From: Hyposmocoma kahamanoa | Taxonomy: Eukaryota; Arthropoda; Insecta; Lepidoptera; Cosmopterigidae | DNA: 64,000 bases | Reading direction: 5' to 3' | NCBI RefSeq assembly: GCF_003589595.1 | Contig: NW_020654810.1 | Span: 21,743,100-21,807,099, forward strand | Shown: positions 46,896 through 57,374 of the stretch, piece by piece | Numbering within the stretch: position 1 is the stretch's first letter | Layout of the letters: the number at the start of each line of letters is the position of its first letter | Program-made: the position numbers and the translations under genes | The notes under the pieces: generated by a model | Seen by the model: only the letters and a program-made list of their open reading frames with translations | What the model was told of the DNA's origin: nothing | Databases searched by the model: none

Positions 46896-47824
46896 ACATT
46901 TTCAATTAAATTGTACTAAACGAGACGCCTGAGTATTTTATCCGACGATGTATGAAAATCTTACGAGGGAAGTTTCCTATTGCTAAATTCACAAAACATA
47001 ATAAAATACTGTCTATTGAACAACTATCTTTCAGTGCTAAAAACGACCATCTCAGTTAATGTTAGAAAATCGTGTATTTAACATAAACTTAACTTAAAAG
47101 GTTTGACGGTATGACTCTCAGTCCAGGGTAACAGCTAGTGTGTGATGCAACCTGTGTGGACACTGTAGCCCCCTCCCATGTCCTTACAAGAGTGGGCGGC
47201 GTAGGCTCTGTCAGAGCGGCCGAGAACCGCAAAAGGCTCAAATACGCCAACTTTACTCAGTGCTACAGCTTTGTGCTTTTTGCGGTTGAAACCCTGGGTC
47301 CATGGAAAAACTTCTAGCGCACGAGTTGTCAGTTCGCCTCGTAGACCTTCAAATCTGGCAGTTATTTCCGCAAAAAAATACGCTATTGAAAGGGGAAATA
47401 TTGCCAGCCTCTCGGACACGATACCCAAAGGTATCCAGGGGATAGATCTTGAGGAATTTTTTGGTTAATAAATTATTTATTTTTTATTTTATTCATTTAT
47501 TTAAACACTTTCTTGTACCACAAAGTAAATTACAAATTTTCAGAAACAATTTAAATATTTGTGTATAAAGGCGAGCTTATCCCATAAAGAGATTTCTTCC
47601 AAATAACCTTTGAATCTGAGAGGAAATTTGGTTTTTGGGGTGGCACTAAAAATAGATAAAGAAATGGAATATATTATACTCAATAAATACACAGATTAAT
47701 TTATTATATCAAATGTACATACGAATACATCTATATTACGTAATGTTGACACATTAATACATCCAAAAATTATAATAAAATGAATGCATAAAATATAACT
47801 ATAAATAAATATATCAAATGTAAA

Positions 47825-48365
47825 TAAATATTTCATAAGCTATAACATGTGACGTCTGAACAATCCCAAAACTTCAAATCTTGTAAACCCGGACCGAAGA
47901 CGACAGTCTGACCTCGACCGGGAGAAGGTTCCACATACGGGCAGCATTTACTGTGAACCGAATATTTTTGGGAACTGTATTGTGGAAGGACGAGGGACAA
48001 ATTGGTGCCAGAACGCAGGCGGTCACGCATAGCCTGACGGTATTGAAAACGCTCACGTAGATAGCTAGGTGAAGTGGGATGGAACAGGATTTTATAGAGG
48101 AAGCATAAAATGAGAACATTTCTGCGTAAATAAAATGTTGCTGTTGGCATCATATCAAACAGTTCTTCAGAACATTGGCCATTGTACAAGCGATAAACAG
48201 ACATAGCGAGGCAAAGTCTCTCCTCCAAGACAGTGGTACAATATCGTCTACAAGTACAGGATCGTCAACAATTCTCATAGCACGGCTTTGAACCGCGTCA
48301 AAGGGCCCAAGCTGGCATCCAGGAGCTCCCGCCCAAGGATGATAGCAGTATTCCAAATGGAGATA
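47825..48365 (-). mobile_element. LINE RT C-terminal fragment (copy B, longer than A)
   Basis: Encodes GCQLGPFDAVQSRAMRIVDD and LYNGQCSEELFDMMPTATFY, continuing through YLRERFQYRQAMRDRLRSGT to NAARMWNLLPVEVRLSSSVR, the true LINE C-terminus that copy A has lost. Frameshifts separate the parts. Confidence 0.8.
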
Positions 48366-48379
48366 TTATATTATATATA

Positions 48380-50993
48380 GGGGGAAGTCCCCTAACGCCG
48401 GACAGCACCTAGCGTCGGACACTTGTATTATCTTGACATGTCGCAACGCGTTCGATCAAAAAACAGTTGAAAGGGGTGCGGGGGAACGTAACGATACTGG
48501 ATCGGGAAACGCCGTTTGCCAGTGACGCACGAGATCGAGATAGGAGCGGGCGATTGTAGCTTTTGGCGGGAACACACTGCGTCACGTAAAATCAAAGTGA
48601 GTATTACTGCTATGTTTTTGTGTTTAAGTATTTATGGTAATTGTTATTATATGTAGTGTTTCATAAGTATTCGAAGTTTCTGAAAATTATTGTAAATTTT
48701 TTTAAAGTTTTGCTATGAAATACGTAATTCTGAAAATTCTTTGTCCCCTAGTACCGGACACAAAGTAGTCCCTTAACGTCGGACAGTAAACACATGTGTT
48801 TTTTCGTAAAAATTCATATGTTTTGTAATAATTATTGTATCTTGTTTTAGACGATAGAAGAACAGAGGGAAATTGAAATGGAAGAGACGAATAAGAAAGG
48901 AAAATGGGATCAAAATAGTTTACAAACTGCGATAGACAAGGTTTTGTCTAAACAAATGAGTTTGAGAGAGGCTTCGTTGCGCTACAACGTTCCAAAAAGC
49001 ACTCTACATGATAGAACATCGTTATTGAACCGTGGACAAGAAGTGACGTTACTGCCAAAAATCGGTAGATTCACCAACACCTTCTCACCCGAGTACGAAG
49101 CTGTTTTAGTGGAACATGTAAAGGACTTATCTAATAGATGTATGCCGCTAATGAGAAAGGAGTTTCTGAAGTTAGCTTTCGACTTGGCTGAAGCTTTGAA
49201 GATCCCTCACCGATTTAACAAAGAGAAAGGTGCTGCAGGTAAGCACTTTTACTACGATTTCATGCAAAGACATCCTGACATATCGTTGAGAACACCGGAG
49301 TCGACGAGCATGATGCGTGCTATAGGGTTTAACAAACCACAAGTGGATCTTTTTTATGACAACCTGGAAAGAATGATGACACAATATAAATTTGCACCCT
49401 CTAGCATTTACAACTGTGATGAAACTGGTATCAGCTGTGTGCAAAAACATCATAAGGTTCTTGCTCGGAAAGCTGCTCGTCAAGTAGGAAAGCTCGCTTC
49501 TGCTGAGAGGGGCAAAAATATAACAGTTTTGTTCTGCATGAGTGCCAATGGCCACTTCATACCGCCATTTTTTGTCTTTCCCAGACAGAGGATGAATGAT
49601 CGGCTCATGATTAATGCTCCAGCTGAAAGCGTAGGCGTGGCCCAGCCAAAAGGCTGGATGAATAAAGATTTTTTCCTTCAATGGCTGCAGCTATTCATTA
49701 AACATTCACGCCCGACAAAAGAGAGCCCTGTGCTCATTCTACTGGATGGACATTGTAGCCACAAGACACTAGAGGTCATCAATTTTTGCCGACAAAACCA
49801 CATTCATTTGATAAGCTCACCACCGCACACCACTCACAAACTGCAACCACTGGACAGAACATTTATGAAGCCATTTAAAGATGCCTATAACCAACAATGC
49901 GACATGTGGATGAGAGCAAATCCTGGATCTCGAATAACCGACTACGATATTACCGGTCTGGTGAATGAAGCGTTCACAAAAGTCGCTCGGCTGGATATTG
50001 CGGTATCTGGGTTCAAATGCACCGGAATTCTTCCATTTAACAGAAATATATTTTCTGATCTGGATTATTTGTCTGCAGATATGACCAACATTCCACTTAA
50101 AGAACCAGGAACTACCTCAAACGCACCAGGTTGTAGCAGAGAAATAACTGTGTCTTCCACTGCTTTTGCTAATAGTTCATCTTCGACGTACGATGCCGAA
50201 TTGCACAACAATTTGGTTTCAGAAGAACCCGAAGAACCTAATGCAGAATCAGCAACAAGCAAACCAATCAGCAGTTCAAAGCCATTGGCTACACTTGATC
50301 CAGATATTGTCCAAATTGTCCATAATTTATCGCCATTGCCAGATGCTACCAAAAAACGTTCAGTTACTCGGAAAAGAAAATGTGAAAAAAGTGAAATCTT
50401 AACTTCATCGCCATACAAAATTGCTGTTGAAGAAAAAGAGAATGAAAAAGCCCTTAACGACAAAAAGAGAGAAATAGGAAGAAAGTTCAGAACAGCGACA
50501 AGAAATAAAGGAAAACAGACTAAAGGAGTAAAGGCCAAAGGAAATAGTGGAGACAAAGCAAAGAAAAAGGAACCATTAACTCAAACGTCTAACATAGGAA
50601 CAACTTGTGTAGTTTGCTTAGAGGACCACGACGAAGACTGGATACAGTGCTCCAGCTGCCGTGGGTGGGCTCATGAAGTATGTGCAGACATCCCTGAATG
50701 TTCAGAAAACTACATATGCGATCGATGCACGATGTTTTAAAGATGTCCGGCGCTGGGGGTTTGAAGTTAAGACTGTCCGGTACTAGGTGCCAGTTGCAGT
50801 TACAGTCATTTTTGTTACTAGAGTTTCATTTAAATTTTTAAATCTGTTTATAGAGAGGTTCTATTTTAGTTGATTTATTTTGATTTTAAATTTTGTTGAG
50901 ATAGTTAATTAATTAACAAAGTTACATTTCCAGAACCAGTTTTTTATTTAATGTCTGAAAACCTTAGGTGTCCGCCACTAAGGGACTTCCCCC
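48380..50993 (+). mobile_element. Complete pogo/Tigger-type DNA transposon
   Basis: 2614 bp with terminal inverted repeats beginning GGGGGAAGTCCC at both ends (about 24 bp imperfect, running into CGGAC) and flanked by a TA target duplication (48378-48379, 50994-50995), the signature of the Tc1/mariner-pogo superfamily. CGGAC-centred subterminal motifs recur at both ends (see findings). It carries one uninterrupted transposase gene. Copy A holds the unoccupied site at 39347-39348, confirming the exact ends. Confidence 0.95.
48878..50740 (+). CDS. Pogo/Tigger transposase with C-terminal PHD finger
   Basis: An intact 620-residue transposase that would cut and paste its own element in the nucleus. 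Domains in order: Psq-type helix-turn-helix (about 10-50, KWDQNSLQTAID to PKSTLHDR); CENP-B-type DNA-binding helices (about 70-150, with FYYDFMQRHPDISLRTPE); a DDE_1 catalytic core with Asp181 (YNCDETG), Asp290 (LLDGHCSH) and Asp326 (KLQPLDRTF), a DD(35)D arrangement; a lysine-rich linker (about 480-570); and a PHD zinc finger with Cys577, Cys580, Cys591, Cys594, His599, Cys602, Cys614, Cys617. The PHD finger could read histone tails and bias integration, which is inference. The ATG (GAAATGG) is the first in frame. No stop or frameshift interrupts the frame, so recent activity or domestication is possible; inverted repeats in place favour the former. Confidence 0.93.
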   Translation: MEETNKKGKWDQNSLQTAIDKVLSKQMSLREASLRYNVPKSTLHDRTSLLNRGQEVTLLPKIGRFTNTFSPEYEAVLVEHVKDLSNRCMPLMRKEFLKLAFDLAEALKIPHRFNKEKGAAGKHFYYDFMQRHPDISLRTPESTSMMRAIGFNKPQVDLFYDNLERMMTQYKFAPSSIYNCDETGISCVQKHHKVLARKAARQVGKLASAERGKNITVLFCMSANGHFIPPFFVFPRQRMNDRLMINAPAESVGVAQPKGWMNKDFFLQWLQLFIKHSRPTKESPVLILLDGHCSHKTLEVINFCRQNHIHLISSPPHTTHKLQPLDRTFMKPFKDAYNQQCDMWMRANPGSRITDYDITGLVNEAFTKVARLDIAVSGFKCTGILPFNRNIFSDLDYLSADMTNIPLKEPGTTSNAPGCSREITVSSTAFANSSSSTYDAELHNNLVSEEPEEPNAESATSKPISSSKPLATLDPDIVQIVHNLSPLPDATKKRSVTRKRKCEKSEILTSSPYKIAVEEKENEKALNDKKREIGRKFRTATRNKGKQTKGVKAKGNSGDKAKKKEPLTQTSNIGTTCVVCLEDHDEDWIQCSSCRGWAHEVCADIPECSENYICDRCTMF

Positions 50994-51397
50994 TACATTA
51001 GAATTTTTAATGAAATAAAAAGGTTGGACTGAACAAAAGGGGACAAATGCTGCCGTGCTTACAATATTAACGGAGTATAATTGAAATACATACTAGACTT
51101 ACTGTGCTTACCATAAGCACTGCAGTAAGGAGACGGGATTTCAATAATTTTCAAAAAAATATTATTATGTTTTTAAAATCTCGTTTCCATAGTGCTCTCT
51201 CTCGACCCCTTCGCTTCAGTATGACCAATAAAAGTATTATATCATTCTTTGTCTTAAATTTAATAAAGTTATATCAATTCACCGAGAGTACGAGTGCTAA
51301 CTAAGAACAACTAAGGAAAATCTAATAATATTTAAAAAGCAATGAAAGCATTTGTGAATTAATAAAATGTAATATACACTATCAAATTTTTCAAATG

Positions 51398-51515
51398 AAC
51401 TTGTCGTCCAACGGCTTTAAAACGGGAAGCTGGATGATGAGGTCCTGGCTTCGGGAAGAAAATTTTTCTAAATTGGTTCTAGTCTGGGTATTCTGGGTAG
51501 TCTTCCGGGGTGGAC
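51398..51515 (+). repeat. SINE-2 copy (copy B)
   Basis: Partner of 39784-39897; GAGGTCCTGGCTTCGGGAAG followed by AAATTGGTTCTAGTCTGGGT. Confidence 0.65.
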
Positions 51516-51581
51516 GGGTGTCGTCAAGTGTTCCATTTCAAAACGACAAGTTTAACTTGAGGCTTTTTAATATTTCATTAC

Positions 51582-51660
51582 CGATGAAATGTGATTCCGT
51601 TTGTTTTGTAATTAGATGTTTTGCTGTTTTTCCCACACCCGGAATGGAACAGCCCTTCAT
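51582..51660 (-). pseudogene. THAP zinc-finger first exon, frameshifted
   Basis: The minus strand starts with ATG at 51660 (MKGCSI) and after a small deletion continues in another frame as CGKNSKTSNYKTNGITFHR, ending at a plausible donor (TCATCG then GTAATG). This is the N-terminal C2CH part of a THAP domain. The 22125-22190 copy keeps the frame where this one breaks, and this one keeps the GITFHR that the other lost, so both descend from an intact exon. Confidence 0.65.
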
Positions 51661-52349
51661 AGTTAGAGATATTATCTTTATAACAACAATTACAGAATAT
51701 TTTTGGAATATACGGAGACGAAAGGGAGTTGATATTTAAAAGTGATATAAGGCCCATTTGCCTGATGAGTTGCCAGGAATGGATGGTCCTTATTTCGTCT
51801 CTATTTCTGGTTATATATTCGATACTTATACCTAATCCGATTATAGAAATGGCAGATAGAGAGAAACTCGTCAATAGTGTACAGCTGCTAACTTGTGTTC
51901 AGGATCATTGATGATTTGTTTTTATGAAACTTCCATCTGCGTTTCAAATTTTCAATTGTCGCTTAGGAGACCGTGGCATGTCAAACAAATAATCAAAGAT
52001 TTCAAGTAGATTTTTTTCTCCACAACTTCCGCACGTAAAAAAGAATAATTATTATAAAATAGTGTTGTTTCATCTACAATCGATATCAGACTGCGATTTA
52101 AATACTGTGACATGTGAATATGTTACAAAAACAGCTATTTATGTACATATATCAACTGTCTTATCTGAATAGCCATTGTTTTTATTGTATCCAATAATTA
52201 ACAAAAGCAAATCGTAATGAAACAACTTTATATTACAGATTCAGCATTTCTTTTTTCTGATGCTGACTTAATATGTTCCATAACACTAACCTTTACGCTT
52301 GTACCTCCATAAGTTTGATTCTCACTTACTTGAAGTTGAAGTCAGTGTT

Positions 52350-52515
52350 ATACCAAGCGACGGGACGAACAAGTCGTGCGCCTGATGGTAAGCTACACCC
52401 CTGTTCACAACAGTTGCAGTACCACTCACAGCTTTAAATCGCAAAGATCTGAGGGGCATTGCTACTGCGCCTTTCACTCTGAGACATAAGTCCCATGTGC
52501 TTGTAATTTGACCAG
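52350..52515 (-). repeat. Rep-A copy (copy B), 5' part missing
   Basis: Ends abruptly after GTAATTTGACCAGCACCTTT, where copy A continues; the A-B homology ends here. Confidence 0.75.
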
Positions 52516-53438
52516 CACCTTTATCTTAAAATCTTTATTTGTTTATGTAATTTGTTAAATTTTATTGGTTTATTGTAATGCGAGACTAATGCATTCCTAC
52601 ATTTTAGGGCTACATCGTACTCTAATTTTATATCTTAAAATGTGGCGGTGTCATGATAATCATTTTCGAAAGTCTGTTTGAAAAACCTGATCTTTTTCCC
52701 TGTATATAAGGTCGTAAAAAATTGATAATTTTTCTTTTATTATTAGTTATTTTATGCATAATGTATAAATGTTTTGGTACGTCTTGAAGTAAATATTCGC
52801 GATTTTTTTTTCTTTCAGCCACTATGTACCACTGGTCACACAGAATATGTGCAATTATTTTTCTTGTACAAATCTACGTGAATTTATTATCGTTTTATTG
52901 GTTTGATTTTGGAATAGAATAGAATAGAAAAGCATTAATTAAAAAGGCCGCAACAAATACAAAAAGAAATTAATAATATTTAGACAAAGTAAACTATATG
53001 GAAAGAATTAAATGACAAAAACAAAAAAAAGTATAATAAAACAGACAAAACAAAGCAATAAACAAAATATGACGGTTAAAATTTGTATTATCATTCATCA
53101 AGGACCTCGAGCTTATGCACACACTACTGGAATTTTTTATTTATTAAAAATAGTTTAGAGTCGGTTAAAAATTTATTAGTCGGATTAAAAAAAATGTTTT
53201 TAAATAAATGTTCCTTGGAACTAGAAAGCCTCCACATGGGAAATAATTATAAGTTTTAGACAAAAAAAGCTCAAAAATTTGTATGTCCAATAGGTCAATG
53301 ATCCGCGTGCTTTCTTTTGCTGTTGCTATGAATTGACTTACGCGCTTGAAGCGCGCCCAATGGGCCTACACGAGCGGGCGGGCCTTCAGTGCTCAAGGTC
53401 AACTTGCACCGCGAACAGATCAAGAATTTTAGCTAAAA
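52516..53438. other. No gene recognised; GC-rich patch at 53330-53420
   Basis: AT-rich sequence with a short GAATA repeat near 52915. The patch with CGCGCTTGAAGCGCGCCCAA immediately precedes the THAP start at 53439 and could be its former promoter. Confidence 0.4.
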
Positions 53439-53520
53439 ATGACGAAATGTGCGGTAAATGAGTGTAAAAAATACGTCAGACAAACATAAAATAGATACTA
53501 ACATCACATTCCACAAGGAA
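53439..53520 (+). pseudogene. THAP zinc-finger first exon, second type
   Basis: The plus strand reads MTKCAVNECKKYVRQT and, after a frameshift, KIDTNITFHKE. M-x-x-C-x-x-x-x-C followed by the I-T-F-H-K element is the N-terminal half of a THAP C2CH finger. The sequence differs from the two MAGCSIRWC-type copies, so it is a separate family. A stop (TAA) interrupts it and no downstream THAP exon was found. Confidence 0.55.
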
Positions 53521-53682
53521 GTAACGCGTTTCAACTTGTATTTTTATATAAATATTCACTAAAACCGAAAATTAACCTACTACTAAAACTAGCCTACATG
53601 AATTTGATTTTTGCCTCACTTGTGACAGTTCGTTTGATATGAAACTATCATTCTATGCGTTATTATTCTAAGTCTACACACA

Positions 53683-53757
53683 AAAATACGCAGTGGAATT
53701 GAGAATCTTTTCCTTTTTTCAAGTCGTCGTCAAGTTTTTTTCGAGTCGGTTAAAAAC
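53683..53757 (-). repeat. Rep-B end fragment
   Basis: CAGTGGAATTGAGAATCTTT through to CGAGTCGGTTAAAAAC matches the end of Rep-B. Confidence 0.55.
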
Positions 53758-53909
53758 CATAACTAAGCAGAATAAACTTCTTTCAAAAAGATCAAATTTG
53801 AAATTGTCATCTTTAAGCTGTGACAACTACAAAATTCTTTCAACGTTTGATCCGAGTGAAATGATTTGACGCTAAAACTTTAACTCAAAAAATTATTGCA
53901 AAATTTTCA

Positions 53910-54176
53910 ATGGAAAATTACGAACTCGTTGATGAAAGGACGTCCGATTGGTATACCATATCCATGATGAACGCAGCATCATTTTTAATATGGCAGCTGG
54001 AAGAGCACTATCAAGCCGTATTTATGATACTTGTCATGTTCTTCGTGTTCTTTGTGATCCTGGATGCCAAAGAAAAGAGCTCGAGGATCGAGAAGGCCGA
54101 AGAGGAATGGAAGCCCGAAGAGCCTACAGACATGGTCGATACCGTGAAGAGTGCCAATAATTTGAAGTCGGACTGA
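53910..54176 (+). CDS. Small single-pass membrane protein, uncharacterised (88 aa)
   Basis: An intronless 88-codon frame. Residues about 21-35 are mildly hydrophobic, and about 36-52 form a strong membrane segment (AVFMILVMFFVFFVILDA), followed by a charged tail (KEKSSRIEKAEEEWKPEEPT). Start context TTTTCAATGGAA is acceptable. The nearest A-rich termination-like signal is AATTAAATTG about 65 bases past the stop. I do not recognise the protein. The sharp hydrophobic/charged division and lack of repeat matches favour a real gene, but chance cannot be excluded at this length. Confidence 0.5.
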   Translation: MENYELVDERTSDWYTISMMNAASFLIWQLEEHYQAVFMILVMFFVFFVILDAKEKSSRIEKAEEEWKPEEPTDMVDTVKSANNLKSD

Positions 54177-54852
54177 ATTTTAATTTCTATAATATTGTTC
54201 TAATTACATTTGTGATGTAAATTTCAAAGTTGATTTAGGGTAATTAAATTGTTTTAGAATCCCTCAGTTGTTTATTTCAGCATTTCATATCATGTACAGG
54301 GTTTTTTTTAATGTGCCCAGGCGGTTTTTCTGGATATCATAAACCTAACTGTTATATAGAAATTACGTTACCTAATAATGATAATAATTATTATTTATTT
54401 ATTTATTTTATTGTCCACATTTAAAACTACTAAATGTTTGTAAATTATTTTAAACAAAGATCGTGCAAATCTATGAAAAGCCTAATGAGAGGTCCCTCCA
54501 CATTTTCAGCAATCATTTTCAGGATGCTATTGCTACTGTTACGAAGTTTGTTTAGAGGAGAAGCGATTTTGCCGCAACAGCATACTAAAAGCATAGTTGT
54601 ATTGGGTGCGGAGAACAATATACGACTTTTGAGTATGTCGATTCCCAAGAGAACTCGTAAAAAGAATAGTAAGCCTTGAAAAGGGTTATCGGAGTGAGCA
54701 TCGAGCAATCCTGTGAACCAACATATTAGCCCTTACTGACTAAGCTCTCCGCTTCCTCTCCATACCATCATCGTCCCTGAGATCAGGCTTAATTAAATGT
54801 CCTACACATTCGCGACCGCTTACAATTTAGACCCTTTAACTGACAATTAAAT
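54177..54852. other. No identified gene; overlapping open frames on both strands
   Basis: A minus-strand 87-codon frame (54445-54708) and a plus-strand 81-codon frame (54434-54679) overlap. The minus one (LLVCCCGKIASPLNKLRNSS) looks more protein-like, but no domain can be assigned. A transposon fragment is possible. Confidence 0.35.
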
Positions 54853-54854
54853 CG

Positions 54855-55093
54855 ACCCCTCTTACGTAAAATATCGTATGTCGAAATTGCCAAGTTTACA
54901 GGGGAGCGATTTAAATTTCTGAATTCACTGAAATGAGCAAAACACGCGAATTTAGCATTTCTCTGGTTTATTCGAGAACGAGTTATAACGTAACGAGCTT
55001 TGCCGAATAAAACTGAGAAATGCTGGTCACGTGTTACGCTCCCCTGTAAACTTGGTAATTGCGACGTACGATACTTTACATAGGAGGAGTGAA
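54855..55093. mobile_element. Foldback MITE with ~54-bp inverted arms
   Basis: The left arm from GACCCCTCTTACGTAAAATA to CAAGTTTACAGGGGAGCG (54908) pairs with 55037-55093, whose reverse complement ends CCAAGTTTACAGGGGAGCG. The inner 20 bp are perfect and the outer part imperfect. The loop is about 128 bp. No coding capacity; target duplication not resolved. Confidence 0.7.
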
Positions 55094-55105
55094 ACTACTC
55101 GTATG

Positions 55106-55630
55106 ATGCTCGTCATGTCTTAATAGTATTGTAGTAGACCTGGCAGATGTAAACAATTTTTTTTAACGCACACAGTCATCGCCCCTCACGGAAACACAAT
55201 GGCGCGGGTGCCATACATTACGAGTAATTTATTTAATTAGACAATTATGTAGCGAATTACGATTAAAATTTAAACTAGGTGCTATAGATATTCCTTTCAT
55301 AGAATTAACTATAAATTCTAAGTTTCACAGGTTCACAAGTGGTCTTTAAAAGCATTGTAAGAAACCACAATCTACTAAAATAGCTATTTTTGTTAAGTTT
55401 TAAGAAACTAGGTTAGAAATTAATAATGCTAAATAGTTTCTTGACGGCATTAAGGAGCAAATCTCGCGGATGGTGGCTAGGTAGAGCTGTGAGCGATCGG
55501 CGTATGCGCCGCATCCTGCGCCCGTTCCTACGTAGTTTGCGACTGCATCAATGCGGCATTGCAAGCGGCCTGCTGCTGTCCTCCTCGACAAACTCCCTTG
55601 TAACTCCAAAAGTGTCGACAAATACGATAG
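55106..55630. other. No supported gene; GC-rich open frames at 55430-55640
   Basis: Both strands are open through a locally GC-rich patch (CGCATCCTGCGCCCGTTCCT). I could not assign a domain or confirm splice sites. Confidence 0.3.
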
Positions 55631-55631
55631 C

Positions 55632-55791
55632 GATGACCAGGCGTTACACACATAGGCAATCATTTATTACAACCAAACTCACAAAAGAAATAAATGTAGG
55701 CCATACAAATATTTTTTCCGTCCCGGGAATCGAATCCGGGACCTCTGCGTGGCAGACCAGTATGGTGATCGTTCGGCCACAGAGGCAGTTA
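55632..55791 (-). repeat. SINE-1 copy, 5' head plus short body
   Basis: Reversed, with GGGAATCGAATCCGGGACCT (B box) and GATCGTTCGGCCACAGAGGC (A box). Confidence 0.85.
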
Positions 55792-56689
55792 TCTCATATA
55801 ATCAATGAAAATCAATTAGGAGTAAAGAAAAGAAGAAGAGAGATAGATGTCTGTTGCTTGCTTTATACCAGACACTCAACGCCACAAGTACATTCAATTT
55901 TATTAACATAAATCCCATGTCTAAGACCGAAGTACGTAAACGGCCAAGAGTCGACAATTTTATTTATTTTCCTAGCCCAGACGCTCCTCCAATCGCTTCC
56001 ATTAATATTAATAAAGGAATCATGTAGAAATCTGCAGGCTGCGCTATCGGAAACCGATTTGCATGCTTAAACGCCTGGACTTAAGCTTCTGTCTCGTAAA
56101 GATTGGGTTTTGCTCATTTTAGGTTTGATTTAGATTACGCTATTCTCTTTCAGACCCATAACTACCGAAACGGAACGGAGTAGAATTGTTCTTACTACAG
56201 GTTTGCTCGATGTACTAGTAAAGAAGTAAAGATTTTGCTTTTCAAGACATATTATCAGCCGTTTTACGTGACCAGTCTGTGGATCTCATACAACAGGTGT
56301 GCCTACAGTGTTCTATGCGTATAGTGTGATAACATGTTTGCCGAAGCCCGCATTGATTCGCGATTAAGCGTAAAAAGGCGATCTCCCTGAGATGCAGATT
56401 GCGCTGCAGCACCAACGACGTCCTGAAGATGATGCGGATACGGGTGAGGGTCACATCCATAAATATTGGATGGAACTACTAAGGGGTACACATACATATC
56501 CGGAGCTAACAGGTTTCGGAATGCTTATATAGTGCCCTTCTTTTTGATTTTAATGCATAAATAATTACTTACTAACCTAATTTTAAGACAAATTGTTACT
56601 AATTAACTACTAATATTACTATGGATGATTTCTGAATTACACAATATTTTATATTAAAATTTTTATTAAATTGATATTTAATATTTTTT
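55792..56689. other. No supported gene; one candidate exon-like frame
   Basis: The minus strand at 56303-56497 is open (VVPSNIYGCDPHPYPHHLQD and on), with an AG-ending tract upstream (CCTGTTAG). No homology can be named and no donor fits well, so it is left unassigned. Confidence 0.3.
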
Positions 56690-56960
56690 ATGTGACATTA
56701 CTCCACTAGTTTGTTATAATTATTAATACAAAGATCGAACTTTCAGAAAAAATTCCTACGTTCCGGCCGGTTTGGAACCGACGTCTTCAAGCATACCAGC
56801 GGACCTCACGAATGTTTCTATGTGTTTGTTGTAGTGCTTTGTATTTGGTTTTACAGCGACTTTTTAGCCGTAGCGCCATTATGAGAAATCTTAAGTATTT
56901 CGTCGTTAAATACCTTTACAGCTACCAGCCCTGGCTAGAGATGTCGCTATTCATTGTATT
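56690..56960 (-). repeat. SINE-3 copy
   Basis: Carries TTTCAGAAAAAATTCCTACG, a mutated B box (GGTTTGGAACC) and the 5' body TTTTTAGCCGTAGCGCCATT. Confidence 0.7.
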
Positions 56961-57374
56961 TCTAGTTTGTCATAATTAAAATAAAAATAAATAAATAAAA
57001 AGACTTTATTCTTCAACAGAAAACACAACAACATTTAAGATAAAATAATGCTTAAATCTATGTCGAAGAAAAGGAAAAAGCCTCAGCAATTTGCTGGTTT
57101 TCAGGCTTCACCTGGCAAGTATTCGCCGCTGGAGACACCGTAGCTTATAGAGACGGGTATCTTTTCGAATACATATATATATATAAATAGGAGGGTATCT
57201 TACTCACTATATACGTTTACTACATAAATAACAAACCTTAAAACTTAAAACTTAAAATGACATACGTACCGACCACCGAACATACTGCACTTAGCAGCAA
57301 AGAGTATTTCACTGTGTACATAGAATACAACAAGCAGAGAATGGAATTTGTAAAAAATATAGAGTTATAATATT
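56961..57374. other. No gene recognised
   Basis: AT-rich, with a short TA run near 57170-57185. Confidence 0.45.

Larger units (their letters stand above)
42880..52515. repeat. Segmental duplication, copy B
   Basis: Tandem partner of copy A in the same orientation. Relative to A it lacks the LINE body, the TTAA-bounded palindrome and one SINE-1. It has extra sequence at 46663-47375 and 47470-48120 and the complete Tigger element at 48380-50993. Confidence 0.85.

Noticed and set aside
48000..48230. Host gene encoding the 131-codon minus-strand frame
   Set aside because: Its content is the LINE ORF2 C-terminus in shifting frames (NAARMWNLLPVEVR), so it was annotated as LINE.
49172..49681. 169-codon minus-strand ORF
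   Set aside because: Antisense shadow of the transposase coding sequence.
50065..50556. 163-codon minus-strand ORF
   Set aside because: Antisense shadow of the lysine/serine-rich transposase linker.
55426..55640. Channel-like motif RRILRPFLRSLRL
   Set aside because: A short arginine-rich match in a GC-rich patch without membrane segments or splice support; probably chance.
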